From assembly GCA_018340375.1 (NCBI GenBank), contig JAFFJZ010000002.1:42800001-42864000 (forward strand): DNA of 64,000 bases, in the 5' to 3' direction. A model generated the notes under the pieces. It saw nothing but the letters and a program-made list of their open reading frames with translations, ran no database searches and was not told the origin of the DNA. Of the stretch, positions 1-11,979 are shown piece by piece. Made by a program: the position numbers and the translations under genes. Numbering within the stretch: the stretch's first letter is position 1; every line of letters starts with the position of its first letter. This stretch comes from Gonatopus flavifemur. Lineage: Eukaryota; Arthropoda; Insecta; Hymenoptera; Dryinidae.

Positions 1-39
1 TTAGCACGGTCCTGAAAATTTACCGAATGTAACTGAAAA

Positions 40-240
40 TTCACACCTTGTCTATCTTTTTGTGTATTCTAAATATGAAACATATCTAGACTTCCAAGGT
101 GGCTATCCAGCATGTCGCGCCATACCTCAGCGGTTAGGTCTTAGGTTTCTTAGTGATCTTGAAACACGAGGAATATGCGAAATCAATTCGCGTAATAAAA
201 TTTTTACGAATATTATTGAGCAATAATTTTCCAGTACATG
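40..240 (+). repeat. Shortened copy of the 1240-1540 repeat unit
   Basis: The stretch from CTTTTTGTGTATTCTA through ACCTCAGCGGTTAGG to TTTTCCAGTACATGT matches 1240-1540 segment by segment, but lacks about 90 bp that include the B box. Both lie among the same TACTGG/CCAGTA units. Confidence 0.65.
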
Positions 241-631
241 TAAATTGTGATACAAAACTGCAGAAAATTCACGAATTTCGGTAATTTCACCATACCATTT
301 CGGCAATTTTGAGCCATTCGATTCCATATCTTTCCCGAGGATAACCGGTAAAATTACCATCCTATTTCGGTAATTTCAAGTTACTCGAGTTCATATCATT
401 CCCGAAAGTAATCGGTAAAATTACCGAATACATTTAAAATTATTCCCGATACCAATTTGCAATTTTACCGAAAGTTCGGGTTAATTGCTTCCCGAATATT
501 GTCGGTAAATTTACCGAAATTTTTTTTACCGCGTAACGCTATTTGAGGGGGGGGGGGTTCTAGAGGAACGGTACACGGAGAGAAAAACTATCAATAATAT
601 TGCTGAATGGACAATAAAATATTGTTATATA

Positions 632-1734
632 CACTGTAAAAAAAAACTGGAAATTTACTGTGCAACTGGACTGGAAATTTCCAGTGCTAGTACTGGAATA
701 TGGATATTCCAGTACATGTACAGAGATTTTGTTGTTACGTTACTGAAAATTTACCAAGCATAACTGAAAATTCAGTCATTGTACTGGAATTTTCAAGTTT
801 GAGATAATGTACTGAAATTTTGCCATGATTTCGCGAAAATTTTACCGGCTCGTACTACAATTTTATAGTTCTGTGCACCAAAAAAAAAATATTCCCTCAA
901 AAAGGACTTGAGAAAAAATTTGGAATTTAGAAAAAAAAACCTAATCGTTGGTATACTGGAATTATACAGGTTTTTAACTGCAATTCTCAGGTTTTGTGAT
1001 GGAATTTTCCAGTTACTATGCAATTGAATTATACAGGTTTTGAACTGCAATTTTCAGGTCGTGTGATGGAATTTTCCAGTTGCTATGCAACGGAATTTAA
1101 TCACTGTTGCACTGAAATTTTCCACTTCTATTGGACTTCGTCATTTCTGGCAGGAAAAATTTCAAGTCTTTATATTAAAAATTTCCTGATTGAGATTTTG
1201 AATAATAATTGTAATTGTAGCCAATGAAATTGATATATGAGGTTTTTCCAAGACTTATCCTCTTGTGTTCTAGATATGAAGCATATGTAGTAACCCAAGC
1301 TGGCCTTCCAACATGTCGCGCTATAGCTCATCGGTTAGGTCTTAGGTTTCAGTTGGTAGGCAGGTAGAAAAGTGTGGGTTCAAATCCTGTTAGGTAGACA
1401 TGAGTTTCTGTCCATCCAAATGAACGATCAAAAGTTTCTCAATCATCTTGGAACACAAGGACCCTGCAAAATCACTTTGCGTGAGCAATTTTTTTTCAAT
1501 TTTCATGGATATTTTCAGCATTAATTTTCCAGTACATGTCCTGGAAAAGTCCAGCTCGTGTACTGAAAAATTCCAGTACCGAGGCTCAGAAAATTTCCAG
1601 TTTTGATGCGGGAATTCCATAACGTTTGCACTGAATTTTTGCAGTACAAATGTGCTGAAATTTTCCGGTACATGTACAGGTTAATGACTTCCAGTACATG
1701 TACTGGAATTTTCCGGTGAAATTTTTTTACAGTG
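632..1734. mobile_element. Foldback-type element with CACTGTAAAAAA ends
   Basis: The ends CACTGTAAAAAA and TTTTTTTACAGTG are flanked by TA on both sides (630-631, 1735-1736). The interior is filled with variants of an 'actggaaattttccagt' palindromic unit and holds a tRNA-like module. It may itself sit inside another element that starts CACGGAGAG at 574. Confidence 0.75.
1309..1397 (+). repeat. tRNA-derived SINE-like module
   Basis: An A-box-like run (TAGCTCATCGGTTAGG, 1324-1339) and a perfect B box (GGTTCAAATCC, 1377-1387) stand 48 bp apart on the plus strand, as in a tRNA-derived pol III promoter. It does not fold as a sound tRNA. A shortened copy lacking the B box lies at 110-160. Confidence 0.6.
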
Positions 1735-1989
1735 TATCAACCCACAATGAATATCGTAAAAATATGACCGTCACTATGGCTAAACTGGCAACAATGTTAT
1801 ATTATCAACATTATTAACAATTCAAATATTCAATTTCTGCAATATCATGTGGTTATATCAATAATTTATATTTACCTATTTTGAAAAATATTACTTTTGA
1901 GTGAGGAAAAAAGTCTCTCATCGGAATTTATCCCTACAAACATTCTATCACGATTTGATTTGATTCATGTGTGAAGGAAAGCTGATTGT

Positions 1990-2085
1990 AAGTTCAAATG
2001 TTGGGAACTTGTTCTAGCGAGATTCGAACCCGGGTCCTTCGAGTGGGAATAAAAGCTTTTACCAGATCAGCTGGTCTCCAAGGTG
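1990..2085 (-). repeat. tRNA-like sequence, minus strand
   Basis: The reverse strand has a B box GGTTCGAATC (2030-2021) and an A-box-like AGCTGATCTGG about 35 bp upstream of it. The arms do not pair well enough for a working tRNA. It is probably a SINE fragment or tRNA pseudogene. Confidence 0.4.
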
Positions 2086-2878
2086 ACAACTGAGCACTTG
2101 AATTGCCATTTATGGTGATCCTCGACTTTGTTGAGGATTAACGATGCGAATATATTCAAGACAAATATAAAATTGTGCACATTGAATAAATGAATTAGGA
2201 TTCGAATCTCAGGAATTTTTTCAAAAACGAATAAAACTTGTCAAATTTGTTTTTTAAAGTCATGTAAGGTTTGTTAATCAACCAGCGATTGGGATTGATT
2301 TTTATGTTTGTGAATTCAAGGAAAACAGCATCGAAGGAGGGTTTGTAGAAGAACGTCTATCACTTGAATATAAATTTTAAATGTCTCCTGAAGTGGATCA
2401 AAATTGATTTCTCACGGGAATAATTACATATACTGCTTTATACGTTCAGAATGTATAGCTGTTTTGACAATAAATGGATTTTCTTATGACAATTTTTTTT
2501 GTTAATTCTGTGATACTTATTGTTGTCACTGCTTGATATTGTTTTGTCAGATCAGCAGGTATACCTTATTTCGGATGACCTCGTTAGGTCCTCACCATAC
2601 GTCAGGTTAACCCTATGATAATTTCCAGTCGGGATTGCTTCTCCATCGTACCACGTTATATCCACCGCTCCCTTTCTTCTCCCTTAATTCTACGGAGATG
2701 CAACGTAATTCTTCGGCGACTGTCTTGTGTGGGTTGTTGTAAGGTCCTAAACAGAATGTCAGGACCTGATAAGGTAATTAAAAGTTTTCCTTAATCAGGA
2801 GTTCCCAATTACAGCCTTACGAGGGCCATGCTTCTAATAGGGCATTCCCTGTCAAATTTCTACTATATGTTTGGAAAG

Positions 2879-3079
2879 GTTAGTTTTCATGAAAGTCCGT
2901 TTGGGAAACGTAACGAGAACGTCCCGTGTTAGATGAAAAAGAGGTACTAGAAACGTATTCGGGTGCATCAAAAATGAAAGTTCTCTGAACGTATTCAAAC
3001 CTACTCCCCGGAGACGAAGTGCGCAGGACTAAGGTTATGTTTCTAAAACCTCCGGAAGACTCTCAATGCTATCTGGGAT
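2879..3079 (+). repeat. Dispersed repeat, second copy at 23388-23594
   Basis: It starts GTTAGTTTTCATG and ends near GCTATCTGGG. The inverse of 23388-23594 aligns along the whole length (shared blocks include ACGAGAACGTCC and TTCTCTGAAC). The ends match the CCCAG...AGCACA family seen elsewhere in the window. Confidence 0.6.
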
Positions 3080-3275
3080 ATGTCCCAAATGAACTCTCGT
3101 TATATCGGTTTCGAAAGAATTCATTATGAATTCTCGAGAATGATTTTTCAATGCCAAGGAATCATGAAGAACTCATTCCGAACTGTCATAACGGGAACTC
3201 TCAAAGAATCTCACGATGAATTTGTTAAACATTCTCTATGAATAAGTGGAACCAGAGTGTTTTGTGGATACACTG

Positions 3276-3764
3276 CACGGAGAAAAATGCAGCTCAAAAA
3301 GATAGTAATCTTTAATAGAAAATTGGAGAATATTTCTTAAAATCTAAGAATTTTTCTCAAGTTCGTAATAAACATAAAACGGTTCAGATTTCTCTTGAAT
3401 ATTGCTCGAAAAACAATGAAAAATTATCAATACTTAACAAATCATAAAAACAAATATGAAGTTTCCAAAAGTCGCGCATGAACTTTTACAAAGTAAATAA
3501 CAAAATTTTGAAATCTTATTTTCAAATTACAGAATTTTGTTATTCACTTTGTAAAAGTTCATGCGCGACTTTTGGAAACTTCATATTTGTTTTTATGATT
3601 TGTTAAGGATTGATAATTTTTCATTGTTTTTCGAGCAATATTCAAGAGAAATCTGAACCGTTTTATGTTTATTAGGAATTTAAGAGAAATTCTTAGATTT
3701 TAAGAAATATTCTCCAATTTTCTATTAAAGATTACTATCCTTTCGAGCTGCATTTTTCTCCGTG
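3276..3764. mobile_element. Large near-perfect foldback, CACGG ends
   Basis: Almost the whole 489 bp is one inverted repeat; a short non-pairing centre lies near 3,510-3,530. The ends are CACGGAGAAAAATGCAGCTC and the inverse. The flanks are TG at 3274-3275 and TG at 3765-3766. Confidence 0.9.
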
Positions 3765-3940
3765 TGTGAAAAATTAATATGAAATTCCCGAAACGTACTT
3801 GTGCTGTTTTACCAAGAATATTCTGGTAAATCGTATTTTTATACCAACATTCGAGGCAATCCTGATTTGCAGTTTCACATATGCACATTAATCAATACTG
3901 GTCAAATGAAATTATTTGTAAAATTACGCTCAACATTTCC

Positions 3941-4450
3941 CGCACAAAACACTCACCGATGAGTTTCGTCGCCTCGACGTACTCTCTAAAATTTTTAGAG
4001 TGAGATTTCACTCTTCAGCCAGCCAAAAGTGAGCCTGTCGAAATTTTGAGTGAAATTTCTACTCTTTTAGAGTGATATTCTAAGGTTCAAGGTTAGAAAC
4101 TCACAGCCACTCAAATTCTAGAGTCAATTTTTCACTCTAAAAGAATGAGGGTTCACTCGAAACGAGTGAAAATCCCACTCGAAGCGGACTGGCTCACTTT
4201 TGAGACTTAGTGGAGTGAAACACGTGATTTTTTACTCTTTCAGATTTAGAGAGTAGAATGTAGGTGGAGGATCGGTGGACAAATGTTGCTCGTCGGATCA
4301 ACCTGCTCGTGGAGGCAGCGAAGAAAAGTTAGCATGAAAATCAAGGCCGGACTCTTCTTCGTTGCCCCCACGTTGCTTCTTTGACGAGCAAACGTTCATC
4401 CACGGATTCTCCACCTAAAATCTACGTCGAGGCGACATAGCTGTTTTGCG
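3941..4450. repeat. Foldback with internal GAGTGA/TCACTC units
   Basis: The outer arms pair (GTCGCCTCGACGTA with its inverse; CGCACAAAAC with GTTTTGCG). The inside is a run of short units in both orientations such as GAGTGAAAT and TTTCACTC. No coding potential. Confidence 0.65.
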
Positions 4451-4457
4451 TAGGTTA

Positions 4458-4847
4458 CACTGAGAGAAGAGCGATTTGGAGGTTCAGTAAACAGTATTAT
4501 ATTTGATCGATAAATCTGAACATTACTGAACTTTCAGCGATGTTTCACGAAATTTCAAGAAACATTATTGAAATTTTGCTTTACATTACTCACGACAATA
4601 TTCACGACCAAATTCGCTCTGTGTCACTCAATTCCTAAACGTTTAGTAATTGAGTGTTACACAGCAAATTTCATTATGAATATGGTATTATATAATAACG
4701 ATTGTAGAACACTGAGTAATATAAAGCAAAATTTCAGTAATGTATCTTGAAATTTCGTGAAACATCGCTGGAAGTTCAGTAATATTCAGATTTATCGATC
4801 AAATATAATACTATTTACTGAACCTCCAAATCGCTCTTCTCTCAGTG
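4458..4847. mobile_element. Foldback, CACTGAGAGAAGAGCG ends
   Basis: 390 bp with long inverted arms (CACTGAGAGAAGAGCGATTT at the left end). Flanked by TA at 4456-4457 and 4848-4849. Confidence 0.88.
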
Positions 4848-5022
4848 TATGTGTAAATTTACCTCTGTTGTATAAGAGATTATGCTAAGTAATTTTCCTA
4901 ATAATGCGTAGGTGAATTCTATTCCTTGTATACACCAAGACATAATTTGAGGGTTAGTTCTAACGAAAAAGTTGACTCTACAAAAAAATGGTTAGTTCTA
5001 GGATGTCAAAACGGTTAGTGTA

Positions 5023-5223
5023 CACGGGAAAAAAAGTATGGTTATCGTAACGATCTGAAGTGTAGTTAGAAGGGAAAGTGTAAGTAGCGATATTGTATTA
5101 CTATGGTAACGATATAGATGGTTTAGACACTTTAGGCTAACCATCTATATCGTTCCTCGAAGGATCTGTTTCGTCATGACAGCGATCCCGTATCGTTATA
5201 AAAACGATACTTCTTTTTCCGTG
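5023..5223. mobile_element. Foldback, CACGGGAAAAA ends
   Basis: 201 bp. The ends are CACGGGAAAAAAAGTAT and ATACTTCTTTTTCCGTG, with a GTTATCGTAACGATC-like unit inside. Flanked by TA on both sides. Confidence 0.8.
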
Positions 5224-6719
5224 TAATGGCACGTTTCCAATATGTCTTTCATATAAATTATATTGGATTGTATATAATTTTGAGAATTTTTTCACCTGGC
5301 TTATCTCTTTTCTTCCCATATAGCACCACAGATCAGAAAGGGTTCTTGATGTTGATTTTGAATTCTTATCCCTAACAGCACATCCACCGACTCCCACGTC
5401 GCATTTCCGTGGACTCCACGTGGATCAATGCTGGACGTGGATAGAACGTGGATGAACGGAGATTCCAGGCGGAGGCAACGTAGAAATGTCCGGTGCTGTA
5501 CGGGATAGCCCCAACGGAATTCATGATGAAGCTTTTCTGAACTGTGGTGCTGTGTGGGTTATTTTAAAAATGAGTATTCAATATTTCGGTCAGTTTTAAA
5601 TTTTATTTAAATCATGCCCTGCTATAAACGACTTGTCAAAATTAATGTAAACATTTTTCACAGGGTATTTGACAATTATTCGTAGATTTCTCGCTGGTTA
5701 CCAGTGGCTTCAACTCGAACAGTTATGAGGATAAAAAATTTCATTAAATTTCCATCACGTTTCATGAAATATCATGAACTATCCTTACCGGAAGAACCAC
5801 AAACTGTTAAAAATTTCTCGAATTTTCATTCATTTTTCAAGTACACTTGTAAGTGAAATTTCCAATTCTTAGTGATTGAATTGAGAATTCGATCACTTGA
5901 AATTGATTTTTTATATATTATTTACTCATGATGTTACAGTTTATTAACTAAATTTTCATTCAAAAGTAATTGAAATTTCAACAACTTTTTCAATCACATG
6001 AGCGGAAATCGCTCCCATCACATGCGAATGAAGCTTCATGCAGAAATTTCTACCAAAATATGACTCACTGAACAAAATTCTACCAAAGTTTTTTAAATCG
6101 TCCTAGAGACCACTAATGCCATACTTTTGTAAGTTTTCAAAACAAAAAAAAATGTAAATAACATCTATTCGAAACGTTTGTAAAATTGCATTCAGTGAAT
6201 ACAATTAGATCACTCCTGAAAACACCTGAAATCAAATTCCTCCGCATCAAACTTGACGTGACGTTGTCACTACAAAAGATTCAAAGAATAGTTTCAGATT
6301 ACGTTTATTACCAATCTATAAATCCACCTTTTATTGGTGTAGATCTGAATGGGAAACGACCATAACGACAGACATAAACACCAATATATCGTATTCCGAA
6401 TAAAGTTCTCACATAAAACAAGTGGGGAACCCCATAGGTACGTAAACAGATGTTTGTCACTTCCTTTTCCCCTTCAATAACAACATCGGACAAATTGGTG
6501 TTTTCCTCAAAATAAGCTGCCACCCTCATGGCACAATTTATATGTCATAATACATATATATTTCAAATTGTATACGTGTACTTATCGAATAAAATAAAAC
6601 ATTTTAAAAGTGAGAGAACTATTTATGTTTAGATGTTTGCGATGCGTGAAGAACGTTTGTACTTCATTTCGAACGAAATAGAATTCATTCGAATCGATTG
6701 AAATAAAAGATTTGATGCG
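5224..6719. other. No gene seen
   Basis: AT-rich DNA with a short ACGTGGA-rich palindromic patch at 5,390-5,520 and many TTTCATTCA/TGAATGAAA-like units at 5,740-6,060. The minus-strand open frame at 6308-6529 has no recognisable family and no splice support. Confidence 0.5.
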
Positions 6720-7030
6720 AGAATCGTAAAATCGAAAGCATATTCGACCGAAACTCGCCTGAGGTAAGGTAAGGTCCAAGATCACACGATGACGTCACAG
6801 AGGGAGCTACGAAGACCTCGTTGCGTGCCGGCCCTGAGGGTTGTGTATACGCCAACCATCAGGGATGAAAAGTAGGGGAACTGTGGATAAGAAAGGGTGG
6901 GAAACGGCCAGGAGGGGACGAGAGCTCGACGATGTAACGTCGATATCGCGTTCTATACGAGCGTCGCGACGGCGAGTGGGGGGCAACCATAGAATAGGGG
7001 AAAGCACCACATGGGTAAAATAATCGATAG
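6720..7030. promoter_or_regulatory. GC-rich patch with perfect CRE site
   Basis: A G+C-rich island (CpG dinucleotides frequent around 6,920-6,985) stands in AT-rich surroundings. A perfect cAMP-response palindrome TGACGTCA lies at 6790-6797. It may be a promoter or first exon; no ORF here is recognisable and no direction can be given. Confidence 0.3.
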
Positions 7031-8418
7031 CACGACCGATATGTATGTACCGCTTGGTATATCCACGTAGTTCGCTCGCGCGTCTAAATATATATTCGTA
7101 CGTACGATACGTTTATGCTTACATACATGCATATATGGATATCACGTCCATGTAACTTTCTTCAAGATTTAACAATTACATGTTGCTGGAGTTTGAATCG
7201 TTTATTGAAACGAATTAATAAACGAATAACGAATTATTCAGCTGATGAAGCCCCAAAATTTTACCGTACACCTGCAAACGATGTTTCCATATCAGAGGAG
7301 TTAACTCGAGAAGATGAGCGTCGTTGATTTATCAGATTTTTATCGTTTGAATTTTCATTTCGGTTCTATAAACGATTCAAACTTCAATAATATACAATCA
7401 CTTCATATTTTAACTACTCATAATTAACTGGTTTGATTTTAAATGACTGAACCCTATATTCGCTATCAAGGACTTCGCCATGAGTTATACATATAGGAAC
7501 ATATCATTCGTGAGAATTTTGAATATCCTTCCCCTTGGATACAGGCTGTTACAAAGTCCTGTGTTTGTTACAGTAAACGATATCGATGTATTCATATATT
7601 TCGCTATAAATGACAGAATTTTCAGAACTATACTAAATTCTAGCTGCAATTCTCAGGGAAAAAAACATTCAAAATTTCTACTTGCTTTCACGAAGTTTCG
7701 CTCTAGTGAAAACAAATCATCTCATTGAAAAACTCTACAAAAATCTCTGAAAATTTTTCTGAATATCTATATCAGAAAACCGCTGTAACTCTCTGAAAAA
7801 CTTTTCATTTGAAATCTCTGAATATTTCTGGAATTTTCAGTTGAATTTTTTCCATTTTTTTTATTTTCACACCTTGATTGTTCCAAGTGTTGAATAATAA
7901 GAATGACATAACCACACCCAGACAAATTTTGTTGGAATGTCGTCAACACAAGAATTTTGTTATCCCAACAAAATTTTTGGTGTGTCAACAAAATTATTTC
8001 GTTAGGATGATAATATTCTTTTGTTATTAGAACAAAAAAGGTTACTAACCCGATAAAAGAATATTATTGACACAACAAAAATTTTGTTAGGATAATAACA
8101 TTTCTCTGTTGGTCATATTTCAAGAAAATAATTTTTTTGTGTGTGTAATAAAAAGGAAAACAAAGATTTCAATTGAGGGATGAAATCCCGTCACAATTGT
8201 CACAAAATCGATTATTTTTTCCTTTTGCATTTTTTGAAGTATGATGTTTCGAAAATGTTTTTTGAAAATTTCCTCTCGACGGCAGGTAAATTGAAAAAAA
8301 TCAGCAGTGTGAAATGGAGTCTAACCCAAATGATAGTGATGGGAATCTTTGAGAAAGATTGATCTTTTTTTTAATATAAAAATATATAACTCTTATAGAT
8401 TTCAATACAAACTCGATA
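7031..8418. other. No gene seen
   Basis: Contains a 70-codon open frame (7115-7327, plus) that ends EELTREDERR but has no recognised family, and a degenerate AACAAAATTTTTGTTG-type repeat at 7,915-8,110. Confidence 0.45.
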
Positions 8419-8877
8419 GACTGAAAAAGAAATTTCTCTTGTACCAAAGAAATATTTATTAGAATCCCCGCAAAGAGCTCCCGTTATGACAGTAAACATG
8501 AATTCATTATGAATATTAACTCTTGATAAATAACTTAATCTTCTGGAAGAATATTCATGTCACGAATCCACAAAGAACTATTCAGGCATTCAACATGTAT
8601 GCATTTTGAATTCATTGAGTTCATATTGAATTCATTTTTACTGTCATAACGGGGACTGTTCGAGAAGTTCTTTCAAAATTTTTTGTGAATTCAAAATGAT
8701 CATTTGTGCTGTCTGGGAACAAAATAATTTATTCGAATCAAATGAACGATTATAACCATTTATTTGATTCAAATCGATTATTTTTGTTTCAAAGAATATT
8801 TTGTTAGTTCTAATAAAAATTTCTTTGGTGCAGGACGAATAAATATTCATTTGACTGAAGACATTTTTTTTTCAGTG
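8419..8877. mobile_element. CACTG-type foldback broken by a nested insertion
   Basis: The outer parts match the intact element at 10785-11035 (shared AAAGAAATATTTATTAG, CAAATAAATATT.ATTTGACTG). Between about 8463 and 8722 lies unrelated DNA of the CCCAG...AGCACA family. The flanks are TA (8417-8418 and 8878-8879). Confidence 0.78.
8463..8722. mobile_element. Nested element inside 8419-8877
   Basis: The insert shares CTCCCGTTATGAC... and ...TCATAACGGGGAC with the element at 53630-53912 and ends TTGTGCTGTCTGGG. It replaces about 26 bp of the host foldback. Confidence 0.65.
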
Positions 8878-8940
8878 TACTTTTTTTATAAAAAGAATCG
8901 ATCTTTTTCAAAGGTCCTCATCATTACCGAATGGTGTAGA

Positions 8941-9706
8941 CCCGGGAAAAAATCATCCACGCCTGCTCACGTCTGATCAGGTCTCATTCATCAGGCGTGA
9001 TCAGGCCTCAACCCACGTAATCAGGACTAATCACGCTCAATTACGCCTGATCATGCTGGATTATGCTCTATTATGCATGAAAAATTCATACAGAATTAAT
9101 AAGTTTTATAATTTGACAAAAAGAAGAGTTCCTTTCATCGCTTTTTTTCTAATTTGATGGAAGACTAATGTATTGTCAATCATTTCTACCCATTATGCTT
9201 ATACAGAAGCCTTCCGAAGTAGCTGACCTGATCATATGGTCATGACCAGATCACCTTTGATTGGTTGAGGAGTGATCAAATCATGACCAGATGATCAGAT
9301 CAGCTACTTCGGAAGGCTCCACAGTTTCCATTTTCTAGTTTCCAGTTTTCAGGCATGTTCGCGCGTGCTTGGGCGTACGTGAATGTGTTCGGGGCCGATG
9401 TGACATGATTAGGCATGTGCATTCGTGATAAAGAAATCAACACAGAGTCATTTGGTACGATTTTGCATGATCATGGGCGAAAATAGTCTGTCTGGCATGA
9501 TTGCACGCGGTCAAGCTTGATCACGGGTTTCTACGTGGGTACAAAATTTGAGCCTTTTTAATTACGATTGAGCTGAAAAATGAATAATCGGGCGCAGTCA
9601 GGCCTAACCACGTGAAATCAGTGTTGAGCACGATAAATTTTGCCAAAAAATGTTCATGATCAGGCCTGAACACGCCTAATAAGACCTGAACGATTTTTTC
9701 ACGGGG
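8941..9706. repeat. Foldback built of repeated GATCAGGC/GCCTGATC units
   Basis: The ends are CCCGGGAAAAAATCATCC and GATTTTTTCACGGGG. The interior repeats a CGTGATCAGGC-like unit many times in both orientations. A second palindrome, 9209-9317, with arms GCCTTCCGAAGTAGCTGA, is nested within it. Confidence 0.65.
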
Positions 9707-9947
9707 ACTTCAACGCCCAATTGTGTCACTCCGACTCTGATTAGAGTTATTTCAACACCATAGCCCGGTTGGACTTTTTGGAATCATTTTCGGAGTCAGT
9801 TTCACTCCGTACTTTTTACAGTCTAGCACGTTCTCCTGAAAACCAAGGTTTTTAAGCCGATGACCACTATAACTCAAAAATCACAAGATGGACTTGGATG
9901 AAATTTCCACAACTTAATAATAGCTTCTAAACTAGTCCTTAAGAGGA

Positions 9948-10149
9948 CACCAAAGTTACCATCGGAGCACGTTTTCTTGCACTAAAATACTCGAAACTGG
10001 ACCCATAAAAAATTCTGAAATTTTCAGGGGTGATTCTTTGAGACCCAATCTAGGTCTGTACAGAGCCCAAATTTTTAATTTCGGATAAAAATTTTTTTAG
10101 TGTAGTATTTTAGTGCAAGAAAACGTGCGCCGATGGTAATTCTGGTATC
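9948..10149. repeat. Inverted repeat with 44-bp arms
   Basis: The left arm is 9948-9991 and the right arm 10104-10149, sharing TTACCATCGG, GCACGTTTTCTTGCACTAAA and the inverse. The centre is about 110 bp of unrelated AT-rich DNA. Confidence 0.7.
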
Positions 10150-10466
10150 TTTTTAATCGGAGGATTTTTATTTTTGTCTTGAAAATTCCAAGTGTTTTTA
10201 GTATTGAACTAATATTTTTTTGCTCGAAAATCCAAGAGTGAACTATTGGAAACCGCCATTTTATTGGTTAGAAAAATTGAGACGCTTTGATTAGAGACTA
10301 GATTTATTACGAAATTCCCGATGTTCATTTGTTTTATTGATTCTAAAATGATCCCATGAGATACTGTGATGGTCACCACGAAGCACTCATTGTGGAAGGG
10401 AATTTGACAAAGATAGCGATATTTTTTATAGAAAATCAATATTTCAGTACGGAAAAAAAATTAAAT

Positions 10467-11489
10467 ACCCAGGTAGCACAAGCACGGTCTGAGAATTCTC
10501 TAAGAATATACGTTGAGGATATTCGAATATTCTATGGAGATTCTTATCACGTGCGAATATATTCTACGCTCTTTCTCAGAATGTTTGAATGAGACTGTTT
10601 CAAATATTCTCAGAATATCATGCCACGAATATTGGGGGAATATTATAAGAAAATGCCGTCAAGATAGAAATTCCTGCCAATTTAACTTCTGTATATAACC
10701 GAAAACTAATTCACAATCAATTTTTTCACTCATTGAACATCTGTAATCATGGATTCTTAGCAATATTTTGGATTCACATTGATGCACTGAAAAAAAAATT
10801 TATTCCAGTCAAATAAATATCTATTTGCCCTGTATCAAAGAAATATTTATTAGCATTAACGAAATATTCTTTGGAACCGAAATAATTTATTTGAATTAAA
10901 TAGATGGTTTTAATCGTTTATTTGATTCCAATAAATTATTTTGGTTCCAAAAAATACTTTGTTAATTCTAATAAATATTTCTTTGGTACAGGACAAATAA
11001 ATATTTATTTGACTGGAATACATTTTTTTTCAGTGTGGGTGAGATACTTATGATCGCAACAGGCAATCATAATATATATGGCATTTCTTAATATTTTATT
11101 ACACTTTTGAGGATTATTTTTAACACATGGCACTCTCAGTGAACATTTGCGATATTAAAATGCACCTTCCATAGATTTATTATTCCCAAAACACAAATTA
11201 AAATGATATATATTGTCCAAGGGTCTGTAGCCTGTCAACAATATTATCCGCCATTATTGAATTCATGTCATTAGGATGCTTGCGCATGCGTTGCTCATCA
11301 ATCTGCCTACAAACTTTGTACGCATGTTGTACGAACGTTCCTTGAATATTCGAAACAGTCCCATTCAAACGTTCTAAGAATCTTCTATGAATATTTACGA
11401 AGCTTCTACGCTCTTTGTAAGAATATTCGATACAGTCCGTTTTACGGATGTTGTGAGAATATTCTCAGAATATTCTGTGTTACATGGGT
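10467..11489. mobile_element. Element with ACCCAGGTAGCACA end, host of a nested foldback
   Basis: The left end ACCCAGGTAGCACA pairs with TGTGTTACATGGGT at the right. Both flanks inside carry GAATATTCTCAGAATATT-like units. The foldback 10785-11035 sits in the middle. Confidence 0.55.
10785..11035. mobile_element. Foldback, CACTGAAAAAAA ends
   Basis: 251 bp with nearly complete inverted arms. The ends are CACTGAAAAAAAAATTTATT and the inverse; the flanks are TG (10783-10784) and TG (11036-11037). This is the intact reference copy for 8419-8877. Confidence 0.88.
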
Positions 11490-11658
11490 AGCTGTGAGAT
11501 AGACAGCCATTTTTCTGGCTCATATCATAAATTTTAGTCGCTGCAGCAACATTTTTAGCTTCATCAACTAAATTTCAGATTTTTCTGAGAAATTGATTGT
11601 CCTGCCGGTGCTAAAATTTTTTTTCTCAGTGACTGGATCTAACCCCTCAATGTCCAAT

Positions 11659-11979
11659 AGGGTGGTTCTTATTTTATATATAAATAGTGTTTTTTTGATT
11701 TTTTTGTTGTCAACAAACAAGTTTTCTGTACAGCCCACCCTATAATTTTGTTCTACATCGTGAAGGAGTGCTACAATATTTTTTACATAATTTTCAAAAG
11801 AGATTTGGGGGGCCCTCACGGCGGTTTAATTAAAATCTCTTTTGAAAATTACGTAAAAAATATTGTAGCACTCCTTCATGATTTAGAACAAAATTATAGG
11901 GTGGGCTGTACAGAAAACTTGTTTGTTGACAACAAAAAAATCAAAAAACACTATTTATATATAAAATAAGAACCACCCT
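11659..11979. mobile_element. Palindromic MITE with 10-bp target duplication
   Basis: 321 bp made of two arms of about 145 bp in nearly perfect inverse orientation around a short spacer near 11,808-11,836. The ends read AGGGTGGTTC and its inverse. Exact 10-bp direct repeats AATGTCCAAT flank it (11649-11658 and 11980-11989). A 9-10 bp duplication points to a Mutator-like helper. Confidence 0.9.

Noticed and set aside
1990..2085. Functional tRNA gene
   Set aside because: The A and B boxes are recognisable but the T and acceptor stems do not pair properly, so it is called a tRNA-like repeat only.
6308..6529. Minus-strand ORF of 73 codons
   Set aside because: No recognised domain, no splice support and no clear compositional difference from its surroundings.
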